A stretch of DNA of 52,713 nucleotides. Source: Caulobacteraceae bacterium (GTDB lineage Bacteria; Pseudomonadota; Alphaproteobacteria; Caulobacterales; Caulobacteraceae). Below the pieces are notes generated by a model, which was given only the letters and a program-made list of their open reading frames with translations, was not told the origin of the DNA and searched no databases. The stretch covers positions 1-52,713 of the forward strand of contig CANESI010000016.1 of NCBI GenBank assembly GCA_947441065.1, in the 5' to 3' direction. Shown here one piece after another: positions 17,116 to 25,311 of this stretch. The number at the start of each line of letters is the position of its first letter. Positions within the stretch are counted from its first letter, which is position 1. Made by a program: the position numbers and the translations under genes.

Positions 17116-17495
17116 GGCTTAGAGGCCTCATGCTCACCGGCGGGCTCAGAGGCGATGGGTGGATGAAGTTGCATCCCACTATCGGGCGCCGTCAGGGAGC
17201 GGTTGATCTCCTGCATGACCTCGGAGGCATCAACGCCCAGACCGGAAGAGGCCTCAGGTACGATGTCGGCAAAGCGGGCGCTACGCATGGCCTCGACCTC
17301 GCGGCGAAGATCATCAAGCTCGGACTGGCGCGCCATATCGTCAAAGCTGGCGCGAAATTCGCTGGCCATGCCGCGCAGTCGGGCAATGAACTGACCCAGC
17401 TTACGCATCAACATAGGCAGGTCCTTGGGCCCGACTACGATCAGGGCCACCGCCGCAATGACCATAAGTTCGGTGGCGCCGATCTCAGGTAACAT
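17112..17495 (-). CDS. tatB: Sec-independent protein translocase TatB
   Basis: TatB pairs with TatC to form the Tat precursor receptor. One N-terminal membrane helix (MLPEIGATELMVIAAVALIV) is followed by the conserved VGPKDLPMLMRKLGQ hinge. A long amphipathic helix follows (ARLRGMASEFRASFDDMARQ), then a Pro/Ser-rich tail. The ATG at 17495 is preferred over the TTG one codon earlier, because GGTGG lies about 7 nt upstream of it. The length is 127 aa. It sits 73 bp downstream of tatA and overlaps tatC. Confidence 0.95.
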   Translation of the reverse strand: MLPEIGATELMVIAAVALIVVGPKDLPMLMRKLGQFIARLRGMASEFRASFDDMARQSELDDLRREVEAMRSARFADIVPEASSGLGVDASEVMQEINRSLTAPDSGMQLHPPIASEPAGEHEASKP

Positions 17496-17568
17496 CAAAT
17501 TCCACCATGCTTGGGCGCACGCTTTCGCAGTATGAAAACCGCAAAAGCCTTGAGACTAGATCCGAAGA

Positions 17569-17772
17569 TCAGCCTTCCTTATCGGTCCGCGGCAGGGGTG
17601 CAGCAGGCGTATCGGCGGACTTGGGCGCGTCTTCACCCTTGAGACCATCACGGAATGCGCGAATGCCCTTGGCCGCATCGCCCATCAGTGAGGACAGCTT
17701 ACCGCCACCACCAAACAGAACGGCAGCCACGCCAATAACGATCAACCAATGAACCCAACTCATAGAACCCAT
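17569..17772 (-). CDS. tatA: Sec-independent protein translocase TatA
   Basis: TatA multimers form the transport pore of the Tat system. A short N-terminal helix ([20 protein letters not shown]) runs into the [22 protein letters not shown] amphipathic region, then a charged Ala/Pro tail. This is the TatA pattern, with the FG hinge and GKAIRxF-type continuation. GAGG lies 6 nt before ATG 17772, which supports MGSMSW as the start (67 aa). An upstream ATG at 17784 and a downstream one at 17763 are alternatives. It is the first gene of tatABC. Confidence 0.93.
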   Translation of the reverse strand: MGSMSWVHWLIVIGVAAVLFGGGGKLSSLMGDAAKGIRAFRDGLKGEDAPKSADTPAAPLPRTDKEG

Positions 17773-17917
17773 GGTGCGCCTCACATATTAGGGACCAAAC
17801 CGGATGGCCCGGCTCTCTCTTGGGACCCAATATAGGCCATAAGACGGCCCGTCGCTACAAAAGGCGTCGGTGCGCGTTCCAACTTTAGAAAAAGGGGTTT
17901 TGGAGGCGCTGTGGGGC

Positions 17918-19282
17918 TCAGATCGAGCGCACGATAACCTGATTACGCCCGCCCGCCTTAGCCCCGTAAACCGCCTCATCGGCGCGCTTCAGCAAGGTTT
18001 CGGGCGTATCCATGTCGCAATCAGCGCAGGCGAGGCCAATCGAGACCGTGACGGCAAGGGCTTCGCCCTCTGATCCTAGGCTGAAGGACGTCTCAGAGAC
18101 ACTTTTTCTAATCCGTTCAGCGATCCTGAGCGCGGCATCGGCATCGGTTCCGGGCATGACCACGATGAATTCTTCACCGCCATATCGGCAGGGCAAGTCA
18201 ATCGCCCGGACATTGGACGCCAACAGAACCGAGAATTCGCGAAGGACCATGTCCCCGACATCATGTCCAAAACCGTCATTGATCTTCTTAAAGTGATCTA
18301 TGTCGATCATCAGGATTGAAACCGGATCACCCCCCTTGATCGCCCGGGCCACGAGCGCACTGAGTTGGGTCACCATATAACGGCGATTATGCAGACCGGT
18401 CAGTTGGTCGGTCACCGCCAACTCTAGGGACTGGTCAAGATTGCTCCGCAACAGGTCCGTATAGCGCTTGCGCTTGATCTGGGTGCGGGCTCGAAGGGTC
18501 AGTTCCTGCGGATCAATGGGCCGGGCCAAAATGTCATTCACGCCCAGTTCCATGGCCTTCACCAGCAGGTCGCGCTGATCTGTATCCATGATCGCGAGAA
18601 TGGGCATGAACCGAGTCGAAGACTCCGAGCGCACCATCGCAGCCAAGCGCAGGCCGTCAAAGGTTGTCGCATCCATATTGATAATCATCAGGTCGATGGG
18701 ACCGCGCGCCGAGAGCAGAGCCTTTTCGGCATCGCTTTCAACGATGGGACGATGGTCCAGCCCCAACTCAGACACCATCCGCTGAGCTTGCCGATGATTA
18801 TCATCAACAATCAAGATGCGGCCACCAAGGCCGCCAAGACGCGCTGACGTACCCGCAATGACGCCCATGCGGCGGCCCGAAGCCTCCAACATCCGCAATC
18901 CATCAATGGCCAGCTTGAGCCGCACCAGCCCCTTAAGACGCGCCATTAGCATGACGTCATCAATGGGCTTGGTCATGAAATCATCAGCCCCAGCGTCGAG
19001 GCCAGCCAACAGATCATCTCGACCGTCGAGCGCCGTCACCAAGACCACCGGAATATGGCGGGTATCTGGATCTTCTTTCAGGCGGCGGCAAATCTCATAG
19101 CCGCTCAAGCCGGGCATCATGACATCAAGTAAAATAATATCCGGAAGTTGTGACTTTGCTAACGCAATGCCTGAATGGCCATCGGATGCCATGAGCACTT
19201 CATAGTACTCCGCCGTCATCTTGGCTTCGAGCAGCCGAACGTTAGCGTCTATGTCATCAATAATGAGAATACGTGCGGACAT
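17918..19282 (-). CDS. pleD: Diguanylate cyclase response regulator PleD
   Basis: PleD makes cyclic di-GMP when phosphorylated and, in Caulobacter, drives the swarmer-to-stalked transition. The domain order is receiver 1 with Asp53 (ILLDVMMPG), a degenerate receiver 2 with INMDAT near residue 202, then the cyclase with GGEEF at 368-372. The allosteric I-site RAID lies at 359-362, five residues before GGEEF, so product inhibition should be intact. These coordinates coincide with those known for C. crescentus PleD. The length is 454 aa. It follows divK by 10 bp on the same strand, the conserved divK-pleD operon. Two upstream kinases, DivJ and PleC in Caulobacter, are not in the window. Confidence 0.97.
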   Translation of the reverse strand: MSARILIIDDIDANVRLLEAKMTAEYYEVLMASDGHSGIALAKSQLPDIILLDVMMPGLSGYEICRRLKEDPDTRHIPVVLVTALDGRDDLLAGLDAGADDFMTKPIDDVMLMARLKGLVRLKLAIDGLRMLEASGRRMGVIAGTSARLGGLGGRILIVDDNHRQAQRMVSELGLDHRPIVESDAEKALLSARGPIDLMIINMDATTFDGLRLAAMVRSESSTRFMPILAIMDTDQRDLLVKAMELGVNDILARPIDPQELTLRARTQIKRKRYTDLLRSNLDQSLELAVTDQLTGLHNRRYMVTQLSALVARAIKGGDPVSILMIDIDHFKKINDGFGHDVGDMVLREFSVLLASNVRAIDLPCRYGGEEFIVVMPGTDADAALRIAERIRKSVSETSFSLGSEGEALAVTVSIGLACADCDMDTPETLLKRADEAVYGAKAGGRNQVIVRSI

Positions 19283-19292
19283 GATAAAGTAC

Positions 19293-19658
19293 TTACTCTA
19301 TCAAACGGCGAATCGTCTCCAAAAAATGCGCGACAGAGATCGGTTTCGAAATATAGGCCTCGCAGCCGCCCTCTCTGATCCTCTCCTCATCGCCTTTCAT
19401 GGCGAAGGCCGTGACGGCCACGACAGGGATATGGGCAAGGGCATCGTCTTCTTTCAGCCACTTGGTGACCTCAAGTCCTGAAATTTCAGGCAGTTGGATA
19501 TCCATCAATATGAGATCGGGGAGATGTTCGCGTGCCAGTCCAAGCGCCTGCAAACCTTCGCGGGTCTGCAAGGTCTCGTAGCCCTGAGCATCGAGCAGAT
19601 CATGAAACAGTTTCATGTTCAGCTCATTATCCTCGACGATGAGGACCTTTTTCGCCAT
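19293..19658 (-). CDS. divK: Cell-cycle single-domain response regulator DivK
   Basis: DivK is a stand-alone receiver whose phosphorylation state controls the DivJ/PleC/DivL/CckA network and thus CtrA activity and cell polarity. The 121-aa protein has the acidic pocket VEDNE near residue 9, phospho-acceptor Asp53 in [13 protein letters not shown], Thr in VVAVTAFA and Lys in YISKPIS. It has no output domain. It is the promoter-proximal gene of divK-pleD. Only 14 bp separate its ATG from the GTG of the divergent HAD-like gene, so its promoter must lie inside that gene's 5' region if the GTG start is correct. Confidence 0.96.
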   Translation of the reverse strand: MAKKVLIVEDNELNMKLFHDLLDAQGYETLQTREGLQALGLAREHLPDLILMDIQLPEISGLEVTKWLKEDDALAHIPVVAVTAFAMKGDEERIREGGCEAYISKPISVAHFLETIRRLIE

Positions 19659-19672
19659 CTTGATCTCAACTT

Positions 19673-20431
19673 GTGGCCACGGGATCCGATCTTGAAGCGA
19701 CTCGTCGTTCCCGTATCATCCTCCCTCTTCCCACAGATATCCTTAAGCCCGCGTTAGCCGAGAGAAGTCCGCTGTCCTCAAGTTCCGCCTTCAAACCCGC
19801 CCAAGACCTGGTTTCGGCCAAGGTTACCCCTGATCGCCCGCTGGTCATCGTCGATGTTGACGAGGTCTTGGCTTTATTTGTCGAGGGATTTGAACGGTTT
19901 GTTGGACATCATGGCTACGAGATGCGGTTCGACAAATTCGCCCTGTTCCAGAACATCTATCGCAAGGGCGATGACAACCATATCGACATGCTGGTCGGCA
20001 AAACCCTGTTCGATGACTTTTTTCGAGACGGCAGCGACCATATGGACCCCGCACCGGGAGCCGCCGAGGCCCTCGCGCACCTGTCGAATCGGGCTGATGT
20101 GGTCATCTTGACCAATGCGCCCGAGCACGGCCGAGATGAGCGCGCCCGCTGGCTCAAGCGCCATGGCATGGACTATCCGCTCGTCATCAATTCAGGACTC
20201 AAGGGTCCCGCTGCCGCCCATCTGGCCGCAAGGACCACCCGCCCCTCGGTCTTTATCGACGACATGATCCCCAATCTCGATTCTGTCGCCACGAATGCGC
20301 CCAAGGTGGACCGTTTTCAGATGGTGGCCGACCAGCGCCTTCGCCATATGGCCCCCAGCAAGCCCCACGCCCATGAGCGGATCGACGATTGGAGCCTTTT
20401 GCAGACCGCGCTCGAAAAAGCGCTGTTCTAG
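19673..20431 (+). CDS. HAD-superfamily-like hydrolase
   Basis: The protein shows the four HAD motifs: DVDEV (Asp61 and Asp63, motif I), TNAP (Thr147, motif II), Lys177 in GLKGPAA (motif III) and IDDM (Asp196, Asp197, motif IV). Phosphatase-type chemistry is therefore likely. The Asp61 and Asp63 pair fits a phosphohydrolase. The substrate is unknown. Residues 1 to about 54 are a poorly structured Ser/Pro-rich extension. GTG 19673 is the only usable in-frame start I find before the core, but it leaves 14 bp to divK, so the annotated N-terminus is uncertain. It overlaps nothing, and its stop lies 10 bp before the dinB start, so the two are probably cotranscribed. Confidence 0.8.
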   Translation: MATGSDLEATRRSRIILPLPTDILKPALAERSPLSSSSAFKPAQDLVSAKVTPDRPLVIVDVDEVLALFVEGFERFVGHHGYEMRFDKFALFQNIYRKGDDNHIDMLVGKTLFDDFFRDGSDHMDPAPGAAEALAHLSNRADVVILTNAPEHGRDERARWLKRHGMDYPLVINSGLKGPAAAHLAARTTRPSVFIDDMIPNLDSVATNAPKVDRFQMVADQRLRHMAPSKPHAHERIDDWSLLQTALEKALF

Positions 20432-20441
20432 GCGCGGTCTG

Positions 20442-21716
20442 GTGAGCGCCCTTTGCCGCGATTGCCTGCATCTGGGACCACCGCTGACCAATCGCCGCTG
20501 CCCGCACTGCTCATCGCCGCGCCTGATCGCCCATGAGCAGCTCGAAAAGCTCACCATCGCACACATGGACTGCGACGCCTTCTATGCGGCCGTCGAAAAG
20601 CGCGATCGCCCCGAACTGCGCGACCGACCGGTCATTGTCGGCGGCGGCCACCGCGGCGTGGTCACGACCTGCTGCTATATTGCCCGCACCTTTGGCGTTC
20701 GCTCGGCCATGCCGATGTTCAAGGCCCTCGCCCTCTGCCCTCAAGCCGAGGTGATCTTTCCCGACTTTTCCAAATACAAAACCGCAAGCGCTGCAATCTT
20801 TGCCAAGCTTTCGAAGCTGACGCCTCTGGTTCAGCCCCTTTCACTGGATGAGGCGTGGATGGACCTGACCGGTGCCGAACGGCTCAATGGCGGCTGTTCG
20901 GCGCTGGTGCTGGCACGGCTGCAGAACGAGATAGAGACCGAGGTCGGCCTGACCGTCTCGATTGGCCTAGCCCCCAACAAGTTTCTCGCCAAGATCGCGT
21001 CTGATCTGGATAAGCCGCGCGGCTTTGCGGTCATCGGACAGGCCGAGGCCGAAAGCTTTCTGGCACCCAAGCCCGTTGGTATCCTGCCCGGCGTGGGCCC
21101 GGCTCTGGTCAAGACGCTGGAAAAGGCGGGCCTTGGCACGGTCGGAGACCTAGCGCGGGCTGAACCGCGAGATCTGGTCAAGATCGGCGGGGCCTATGGA
21201 TTGCGCCTGTCGCAGCTGGCCAAGGGGCTCGATAGCCGTCCGGTCAACCCCGATCAGGTCCGCAAGAGCATCAGCGCCGAGACCACATTCGCGGTCGATC
21301 TGAGTCACGTCGATGCCCTCAGCGACCAGCTTTGGCCCCTTTGCGAAAAGGTCGCCCGCCAGATGCGCGCTGCCGCCATCGCTGGACGGGTGGCGACGCT
21401 CAAGCTCAAGACCTCTGATTTCAAGCTTGTGACCCGCAGGCGCACCCTCGCTGTCCCCTGCCAGACCGCCCGGACATTGTTCGCTGCGGCACGCGAACTT
21501 CTCGCCGCAGAGGCCCGGGGCCAGACCTATCGCCTGATTGGCGTGGGCCTTTCAGAGCTGGTCGACGCGACCGATGCCCCTAATGATCTGTTCGGAGCCG
21601 AGGAAGCGATAGCGCGGTCCAAGGAAAAGGTCATTGACGGGCTGAGGGCCAAGTTCGGTCAGGGGGCTGTGATCAGCGGCCGAGCGCTAAAAATGCGTCC
21701 CAAGAGCAAATCATAG
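20442..21716 (+). CDS. dinB: DNA polymerase IV with N-terminal zinc-ribbon
   Basis: This is a Y-family translesion polymerase. Catalytic carboxylates are Asp43 and Asp45 in HMDCDAFYAAVEKRD and Asp136-Glu137 in PLSLDEAWMD. The helix-hairpin-helix (VGILPGVGPALVKTLEKAGL) and little-finger region follow, to 424 aa. Ahead of the palm is Cys5-x2-Cys8-x11-Cys20-x2-Cys23, a zinc-ribbon-like extension that I recall in many alphaproteobacterial DinB proteins and not in E. coli. I chose GTG 20442 (VSALCRDC...) because the earlier in-frame ATG at 20295 lies inside the HAD-like gene and would add unrelated sequence. No beta-clamp motif of the C-terminal Gln-Leu type stands out. Regulation by SOS cannot be read from the 10-bp upstream gap. 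Confidence 0.93.
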   Translation: MSALCRDCLHLGPPLTNRRCPHCSSPRLIAHEQLEKLTIAHMDCDAFYAAVEKRDRPELRDRPVIVGGGHRGVVTTCCYIARTFGVRSAMPMFKALALCPQAEVIFPDFSKYKTASAAIFAKLSKLTPLVQPLSLDEAWMDLTGAERLNGGCSALVLARLQNEIETEVGLTVSIGLAPNKFLAKIASDLDKPRGFAVIGQAEAESFLAPKPVGILPGVGPALVKTLEKAGLGTVGDLARAEPRDLVKIGGAYGLRLSQLAKGLDSRPVNPDQVRKSISAETTFAVDLSHVDALSDQLWPLCEKVARQMRAAAIAGRVATLKLKTSDFKLVTRRRTLAVPCQTARTLFAAARELLAAEARGQTYRLIGVGLSELVDATDAPNDLFGAEEAIARSKEKVIDGLRAKFGQGAVISGRALKMRPKSKS

Positions 21717-21792
21717 TCAGCTTTCTTAGTCTGAGGCTTGGGGGACGGACAATCCGGCGCTAAGCTCATCTCCACAGTTTCGGGAGCCCGCC

Positions 21793-22251
21793 ATGTCCGC
21801 CATCGAAGAACGCCTCAACGCTCTTGGCATCACTCTGCCAACCCCTGTCGCGCCCATCGCCAACTACGCGCCCTTCATCCGCACCGGCAATCTGCTGTTC
21901 ATCTCCGGACAGGTCTCTGTGGATGAGAGCGGCGGGATCAAGGGCATTGTCGGCGATGATGTCGATGAGGCCACGGGGCAACTGGCCGCCGGCCTGTGCG
22001 GGATCAATCTCTTGGCCCAGATGAAGGCTGCGACGGGCGATCTGGACCGGGTCATTCGGGTGGTCAAGCTCGGCGGCTTTGTTCAGGCTGGGCCTGACTT
22101 CTTCAACATCCCGCAAGTGATCAATGGCTGCTCGGACCTGATGGTCGCGGCCTTTGGCGATGAGGGTCGCCATGCGCGCTCAGCCGTCGGCGTCTTCAGC
22201 CTGCCAATGAACTTCGCCGTCGAGGTCGACGCCATCGTCGAGGTCGCATGA
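21793..22251 (+). CDS. RidA-family (YjgF/YER057c/UK114) protein
   Basis: RidA-type enzymes hydrolyse reactive enamine/imine intermediates released by PLP enzymes. The 152-aa protein matches the longer RidA subfamily: IANYAPFIRTGNLLFISGQV near the N-terminus, then GQLAAGLCGINLLAQMKAATGDLDRVIRVVKLGGFV. The expected Arg that binds the substrate carboxylate of true RidA is replaced by a HARSAVGV context, as in the subfamily that may not act on 2-aminoacrylate. Its exact substrate is therefore open. The stop overlaps the next gene's ATG by 4 bp (ATGA), forming a coupled pair with the phosphodiesterase. Confidence 0.87.
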   Translation: MSAIEERLNALGITLPTPVAPIANYAPFIRTGNLLFISGQVSVDESGGIKGIVGDDVDEATGQLAAGLCGINLLAQMKAATGDLDRVIRVVKLGGFVQAGPDFFNIPQVINGCSDLMVAAFGDEGRHARSAVGVFSLPMNFAVEVDAIVEVA

Positions 22252-23000
22252 CCGCCCTGTTCGGCGATGCGTGGGACCTTCTCAAGGCACCGGCCGTGGC
22301 CCATCGCGGCCTCTGGTCGAAGACCGGCGCGCCGGAAAATTCGCTCGGTGCCTTTCAGGCCGCCTGTCAGGCCGGCTATGGCATTGAACTTGATGTCCAT
22401 CTGAGCGCCGATGGCGAGGCCGTTGTCTTTCACGACGACACCCTGCAACGAATCTGCGGGATCGAAGGGCGGCTGCGCGACCATAAGGCGGCGGACCTTG
22501 GCAAACTGGCCCTATCGGGAACCGATGAGACCATTCCCACCCTCGCCGACGCCCTGACCCTGATTGGCCATCGCGCTCTGGTCCATATTGAGCTCAAGAC
22601 CCCGTTCGGCGAGGTCGGCCCGCTCGAGCGCCGCGTGTCGGAGGTCCTGCTCGATCATAATGGCCCGACCTGCATCATCGGCTTTAACCCCTATAGCCAC
22701 GCCTGGTTTGCCCAGCACCATCCGCAGATCCTGCGTGGGTTAGATTCCTATTCCTACAATGACGCCCATTCGAGCCATGTCGCGCCGGAACAACGGCGCG
22801 CCTTTGCGGCCCTAGAGCATGTGTCCATCGCCAAGCCGCACTTCCTGGCCCTCGGTCTGGATATGCTGCCCAGCGCCAAGGCCGATGATTACCGCGCCAA
22901 GGGCATGCCCGTTCTGGCTTGGACCGTGCGCAAGCCCGAACAGTGGGAGCGGGTCAAGGATCACTGCGACAATATGATTTTCGAAGGTTTTGCGGCGTGA
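22248..23000 (+). CDS. Glycerophosphodiester phosphodiesterase (GDPD family)
   Basis: GDPD enzymes split glycerophosphodiesters into glycerol-3-phosphate and an alcohol. The TIM-barrel metal-site motifs are present: His19-Arg20 in VAHRGLWS, Glu30 in APENSLGAF, Glu47-Leu-Asp49 with His51 in GIELDVHLSADG, and His62 in VVFHDDTLQRICG. The length is 250 aa with no signal peptide, so a cytoplasmic (UgpQ-like) enzyme is likely. It is translationally coupled to the RidA gene upstream and followed 13 bp later by the FemAB/GNAT-like gene. Confidence 0.92.
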   Translation: MTALFGDAWDLLKAPAVAHRGLWSKTGAPENSLGAFQAACQAGYGIELDVHLSADGEAVVFHDDTLQRICGIEGRLRDHKAADLGKLALSGTDETIPTLADALTLIGHRALVHIELKTPFGEVGPLERRVSEVLLDHNGPTCIIGFNPYSHAWFAQHHPQILRGLDSYSYNDAHSSHVAPEQRRAFAALEHVSIAKPHFLALGLDMLPSAKADDYRAKGMPVLAWTVRKPEQWERVKDHCDNMIFEGFAA

Positions 23001-23013
23001 GGCAAAAGCGCTG

Positions 23014-24180
23014 ATGATCGCTCTAAAGCCTGCCGTTCGCGTCCATCGCCGCGTTGCTGAAATTGGCCGCGAGGGCTGGGAGGCCTGCACCTCTAACGCA
23101 GAATATGCCTCCAACCCCTTCATAGGTTACGATTTTATCGATGCCCTAGAACAGTCCGGTTGTGCCGTGGCCCAGACCGGATGGGCACCCCATCACCTCG
23201 CCGTCGAGGACGAGGCCGGACAGGTGGCCGCGGTCATGCCGCTCTATCTGAAGTCCCATTCCCAAGGCGAATATGTCTTCGACCATTCGTGGGCGGACGC
23301 CTATCATCGCGCCGGTGGGCGCTACTATCCCAAGCTTCAGTGCGCCGCGCCCTTCTCGCCCGTGACGGGGCCTCGGATGATGGTCAGGGCCGATGTTGAT
23401 CCGGTCATTGCCAAGCGCACCTTGCTGGGCGGCGCAGTGTCGCTCTGTGAGCGGCTGGAAGCCTCATCGGTGCACGTCACCTTCCCCTCCAAGGCCGACT
23501 GGGACTTTCTCGGCGGCGAGGGCCTGCTGCAACGCCAAGACCAGCAATATCACTGGCACAATAATGGCTATGAGACCTTTGACGACTTCCTTGGGGCCCT
23601 GTCCTCCAACCGGCGCAAGACCATCCGGCGCGAACGGCGCGATGCTCAGGCCGGGTTAGAGATCGTCGGTCTGACCGGCAAGGACCTGACCGAAGAGGCA
23701 TGGGACGCCTTTTACCAGTTCTATGAGGATACCGGCGCGCGCAAGTGGGGGCGTCCCTATCTCAACCGCCCGTTCTTTTCGATGATGGGCGAGCGCATGG
23801 CTGACCAGGTGCTGTTGATCATGGCCAAGCGCGATGGCCGCTATATTGCTGGAGCCCTGAACCTGCTCGGCGGAGATTGTATCTATGGCCGCAACTGGGG
23901 CGCGGTCGAGGATGTGCCGTTCCTGCATTTCGAGCTCTGCTACTATCAGGCCATAGAGCACGCCATCCGCCTTGGCCTGCCGCGTGTTGAGGCCGGGGCT
24001 CAGGGTCAGCATAAGATCGCGAGGGGCTATCTGCCCGCCCCCGTCTATTCGGCCCACTTCATCGCCGATCCGGCACTGCGCGAGCCTGTGCGGCGCTATC
24101 TGGATCAGGAACGGGCCGCCGTGCAAAATGAGATGAACTGGCTGTCCGAAGAATATTCACCCTTCAAGGCGGGCGGTTAA
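23014..24180 (+). CDS. FemAB/GNAT-like acyltransferase (DUF482-type)
   Basis: This 388-aa cytoplasmic protein has the layout of the FemAB_like family (tandem GNAT folds): NPFIGYDFIDALEQSG near the N-terminus, YVFDHSWADAYHRAGGRYYPKLQ in the middle, SSNRRKTIRRERRDA, and GAQGQHKIARGYLP toward the C-terminus. Relatives are annotated as peptidoglycan biosynthesis or recognition proteins, but no reaction is established. I prefer ATG 23014 (MIALKPAVRV), because the upstream TTG at 22990 overlaps the GDPD gene. It is the third gene of a RidA-GDPD-FemAB-HIT run. Confidence 0.83.
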   Translation: MIALKPAVRVHRRVAEIGREGWEACTSNAEYASNPFIGYDFIDALEQSGCAVAQTGWAPHHLAVEDEAGQVAAVMPLYLKSHSQGEYVFDHSWADAYHRAGGRYYPKLQCAAPFSPVTGPRMMVRADVDPVIAKRTLLGGAVSLCERLEASSVHVTFPSKADWDFLGGEGLLQRQDQQYHWHNNGYETFDDFLGALSSNRRKTIRRERRDAQAGLEIVGLTGKDLTEEAWDAFYQFYEDTGARKWGRPYLNRPFFSMMGERMADQVLLIMAKRDGRYIAGALNLLGGDCIYGRNWGAVEDVPFLHFELCYYQAIEHAIRLGLPRVEAGAQGQHKIARGYLPAPVYSAHFIADPALREPVRRYLDQERAAVQNEMNWLSEEYSPFKAGG

Positions 24181-24213
24181 CGCCCCCGACCCTATCCTCT
24201 GGAGATCTGACCC

Positions 24214-24648
24214 ATGAGCCTCTTGGGCCAATATGACGACAACAATATCTTCGCCAAGATCATCCGGGGCGAGGTTCCGGCGGTGAAGGTCTATGAGGAC
24301 GAGGCCATCCTCGCCTTCATGGATGTCTTTCCCCAGTCCAAGGGGCACTGCCTGGTTATTTCCAAGACCGCCAGGGCGCGAAACCTGCTTGAGATCGAGC
24401 CTGAGGCTCTGGGGGCTGTCATGGCCACGGTTCAGAGGCTAGCCAAGGCCGTCACCACCGCATTAAACCCCGACGGTGTGGTCATCACCCAGTTCAATGG
24501 TGCGCCCGCCGGACAGACCGTGTTCCACCTGCATGTCCATATCATCCCGCGCTATGAGGGCGTGGCTCTGGCCGGTCATGGCCACGGCAATATGGCCGAT
24601 ATGGCGGAGCTGAAGGGCTTGGCGGCGCAGATTGCAGCGGCGCTGTAA
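24214..24648 (+). CDS. HIT-family nucleotide-binding hydrolase
   Basis: Histidine-triad proteins hydrolyse nucleoside phosphoramidates or similar nucleotides. The triad is in FHLHVHIIPRYEG (about residues 105-117), where the central His is the nucleophile. The N-terminal block DDNNIFAKIIRGEVPAVKVYED matches the Hint/HinT branch. Its 144 aa is the usual length. It starts 33 bp after the FemAB-like gene and ends at the edge of a 663-bp repeat-filled gap. Confidence 0.92.
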   Translation: MSLLGQYDDNNIFAKIIRGEVPAVKVYEDEAILAFMDVFPQSKGHCLVISKTARARNLLEIEPEALGAVMATVQRLAKAVTTALNPDGVVITQFNGAPAGQTVFHLHVHIIPRYEGVALAGHGHGNMADMAELKGLAAQIAAAL

Positions 24649-24840
24649 ACCAGACCCCATCCGTGTTCCCCGCGAAGGCGGGGATCCAGATCCTTAGACA
24701 CAGTTTGCACGTGGCCCTCTACCGCGTCATTGCGAGGTGCATCGCGCCGAAGCAACCCAGGGGAACATCACTTCTGGTCCGTATCAGACCCCTAGGTTGC
24801 TTCGCTTCGCTCGCAATGACGCGAGGATGGGGCGGTGGAT
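24649..24840. repeat. Intergenic repeat cluster: palindromic unit A and inverted-repeat unit C
   Basis: Unit A (about 24665-24690) contains CCCCGCGAAGGCGGGG, a palindromic core. Unit C is a nested inverted repeat. GCGTCATTGCGAG (24724-24736) pairs with CTCGCAATGACGC (24810-24822) over 13 bp, and inside it CGAAGCAACC (24748-24757) pairs with GGTTGCTTCG (24795-24804). Unit A recurs at 24921, 25081, 25195, 32689 and 45929, and a unit C arm recurs near 32750. There is no coding potential beyond open frames created by the repeats. Confidence 0.85.
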
Positions 24841-24862
24841 GACCCCCTCACTTGTTTTCATT

Positions 24863-25174
24863 TTCCAACGTCCCTGCGAAGGCATCCACCCTGCTGGCCA
24901 CGTCCCGCCGGTGCGAAAGGGTCTGGATCCCCGCCTTCGCGGGGAAGACGGTAGGATGGGACGGGCGAGGGCCTATAAGCCCTCTCCCTGTGGGAGAGGG
25001 TTGGGTGAGGGCCTTGTTTTTTTCAACGTCCCCGGGAAAAGCATCCACCCTGCGAACCACGTCCCGCCGGAGCGCAAGGGTCTGGGTCCCCGCCTTCGCG
25101 GGGAAGACGGCAGGATGGGACGGGCGAGGGCCTATAAGCCCTCTCCCAGTGGGAGAGGGTTGGGTGAGGGCCTT
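24863..25174. repeat. Tandem duplication of a ~153-bp composite intergenic repeat
   Basis: Copy 1 (24863-25015) and copy 2 (25021-25174) share the same order of blocks: CAACGTCCC, GCATCCACCCTG, CACGTCCCGCCGG, palindromic unit A in inverted orientation, GATGGGACGGGCGAGGGCC, and unit B (CCCTCTCCC...GGGAGAGGGTTGGGTGAGGG). They differ at scattered positions, for example CTGTGGG versus CAGTGGG in the unit B loop, so they are an old or repeatedly copied duplication. It lies between convergent HIT and clpA genes. Confidence 0.85.
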
Positions 25175-25189
25175 ACTTACTTTCTAATT

Positions 25190-25311
25190 CCGTTTTCCCC
25201 GCGAAGGCGGGGATCCAGATCCGTTGGCACCGCGCGTTTGTTCGTGGAACATCCCCCTCTCCCAACCCTCTCCCCCTCAAGGGGGGAAAGGGCTAGGTGG
25301 GGATTTGTTTT
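25190..25311. repeat. Further unit A and unit B copies before clpA stop
   Basis: Unit A is at about 25195-25219 and a degenerate unit B at 25253-25300 (CCCTCTCCCAACCCTCTCCC followed by a G-rich arm). The latter lies directly downstream of the clpA stop on the minus strand and could fold as the clpA terminator, though it lacks a T run in the expected place. Confidence 0.7.

Noticed and set aside
20295-20441. Upstream extension of dinB from ATG 20295
   Set aside because: It would overlap the HAD-like gene by 137 bp and add Arg/Ser/Pro-rich sequence without similarity. GTG 20442 directly precedes the conserved zinc ribbon.
24649-25311. CRISPR array
   Set aside because: The repeats are irregular in length and spacing with no unique spacers of constant size, and no cas genes are present.
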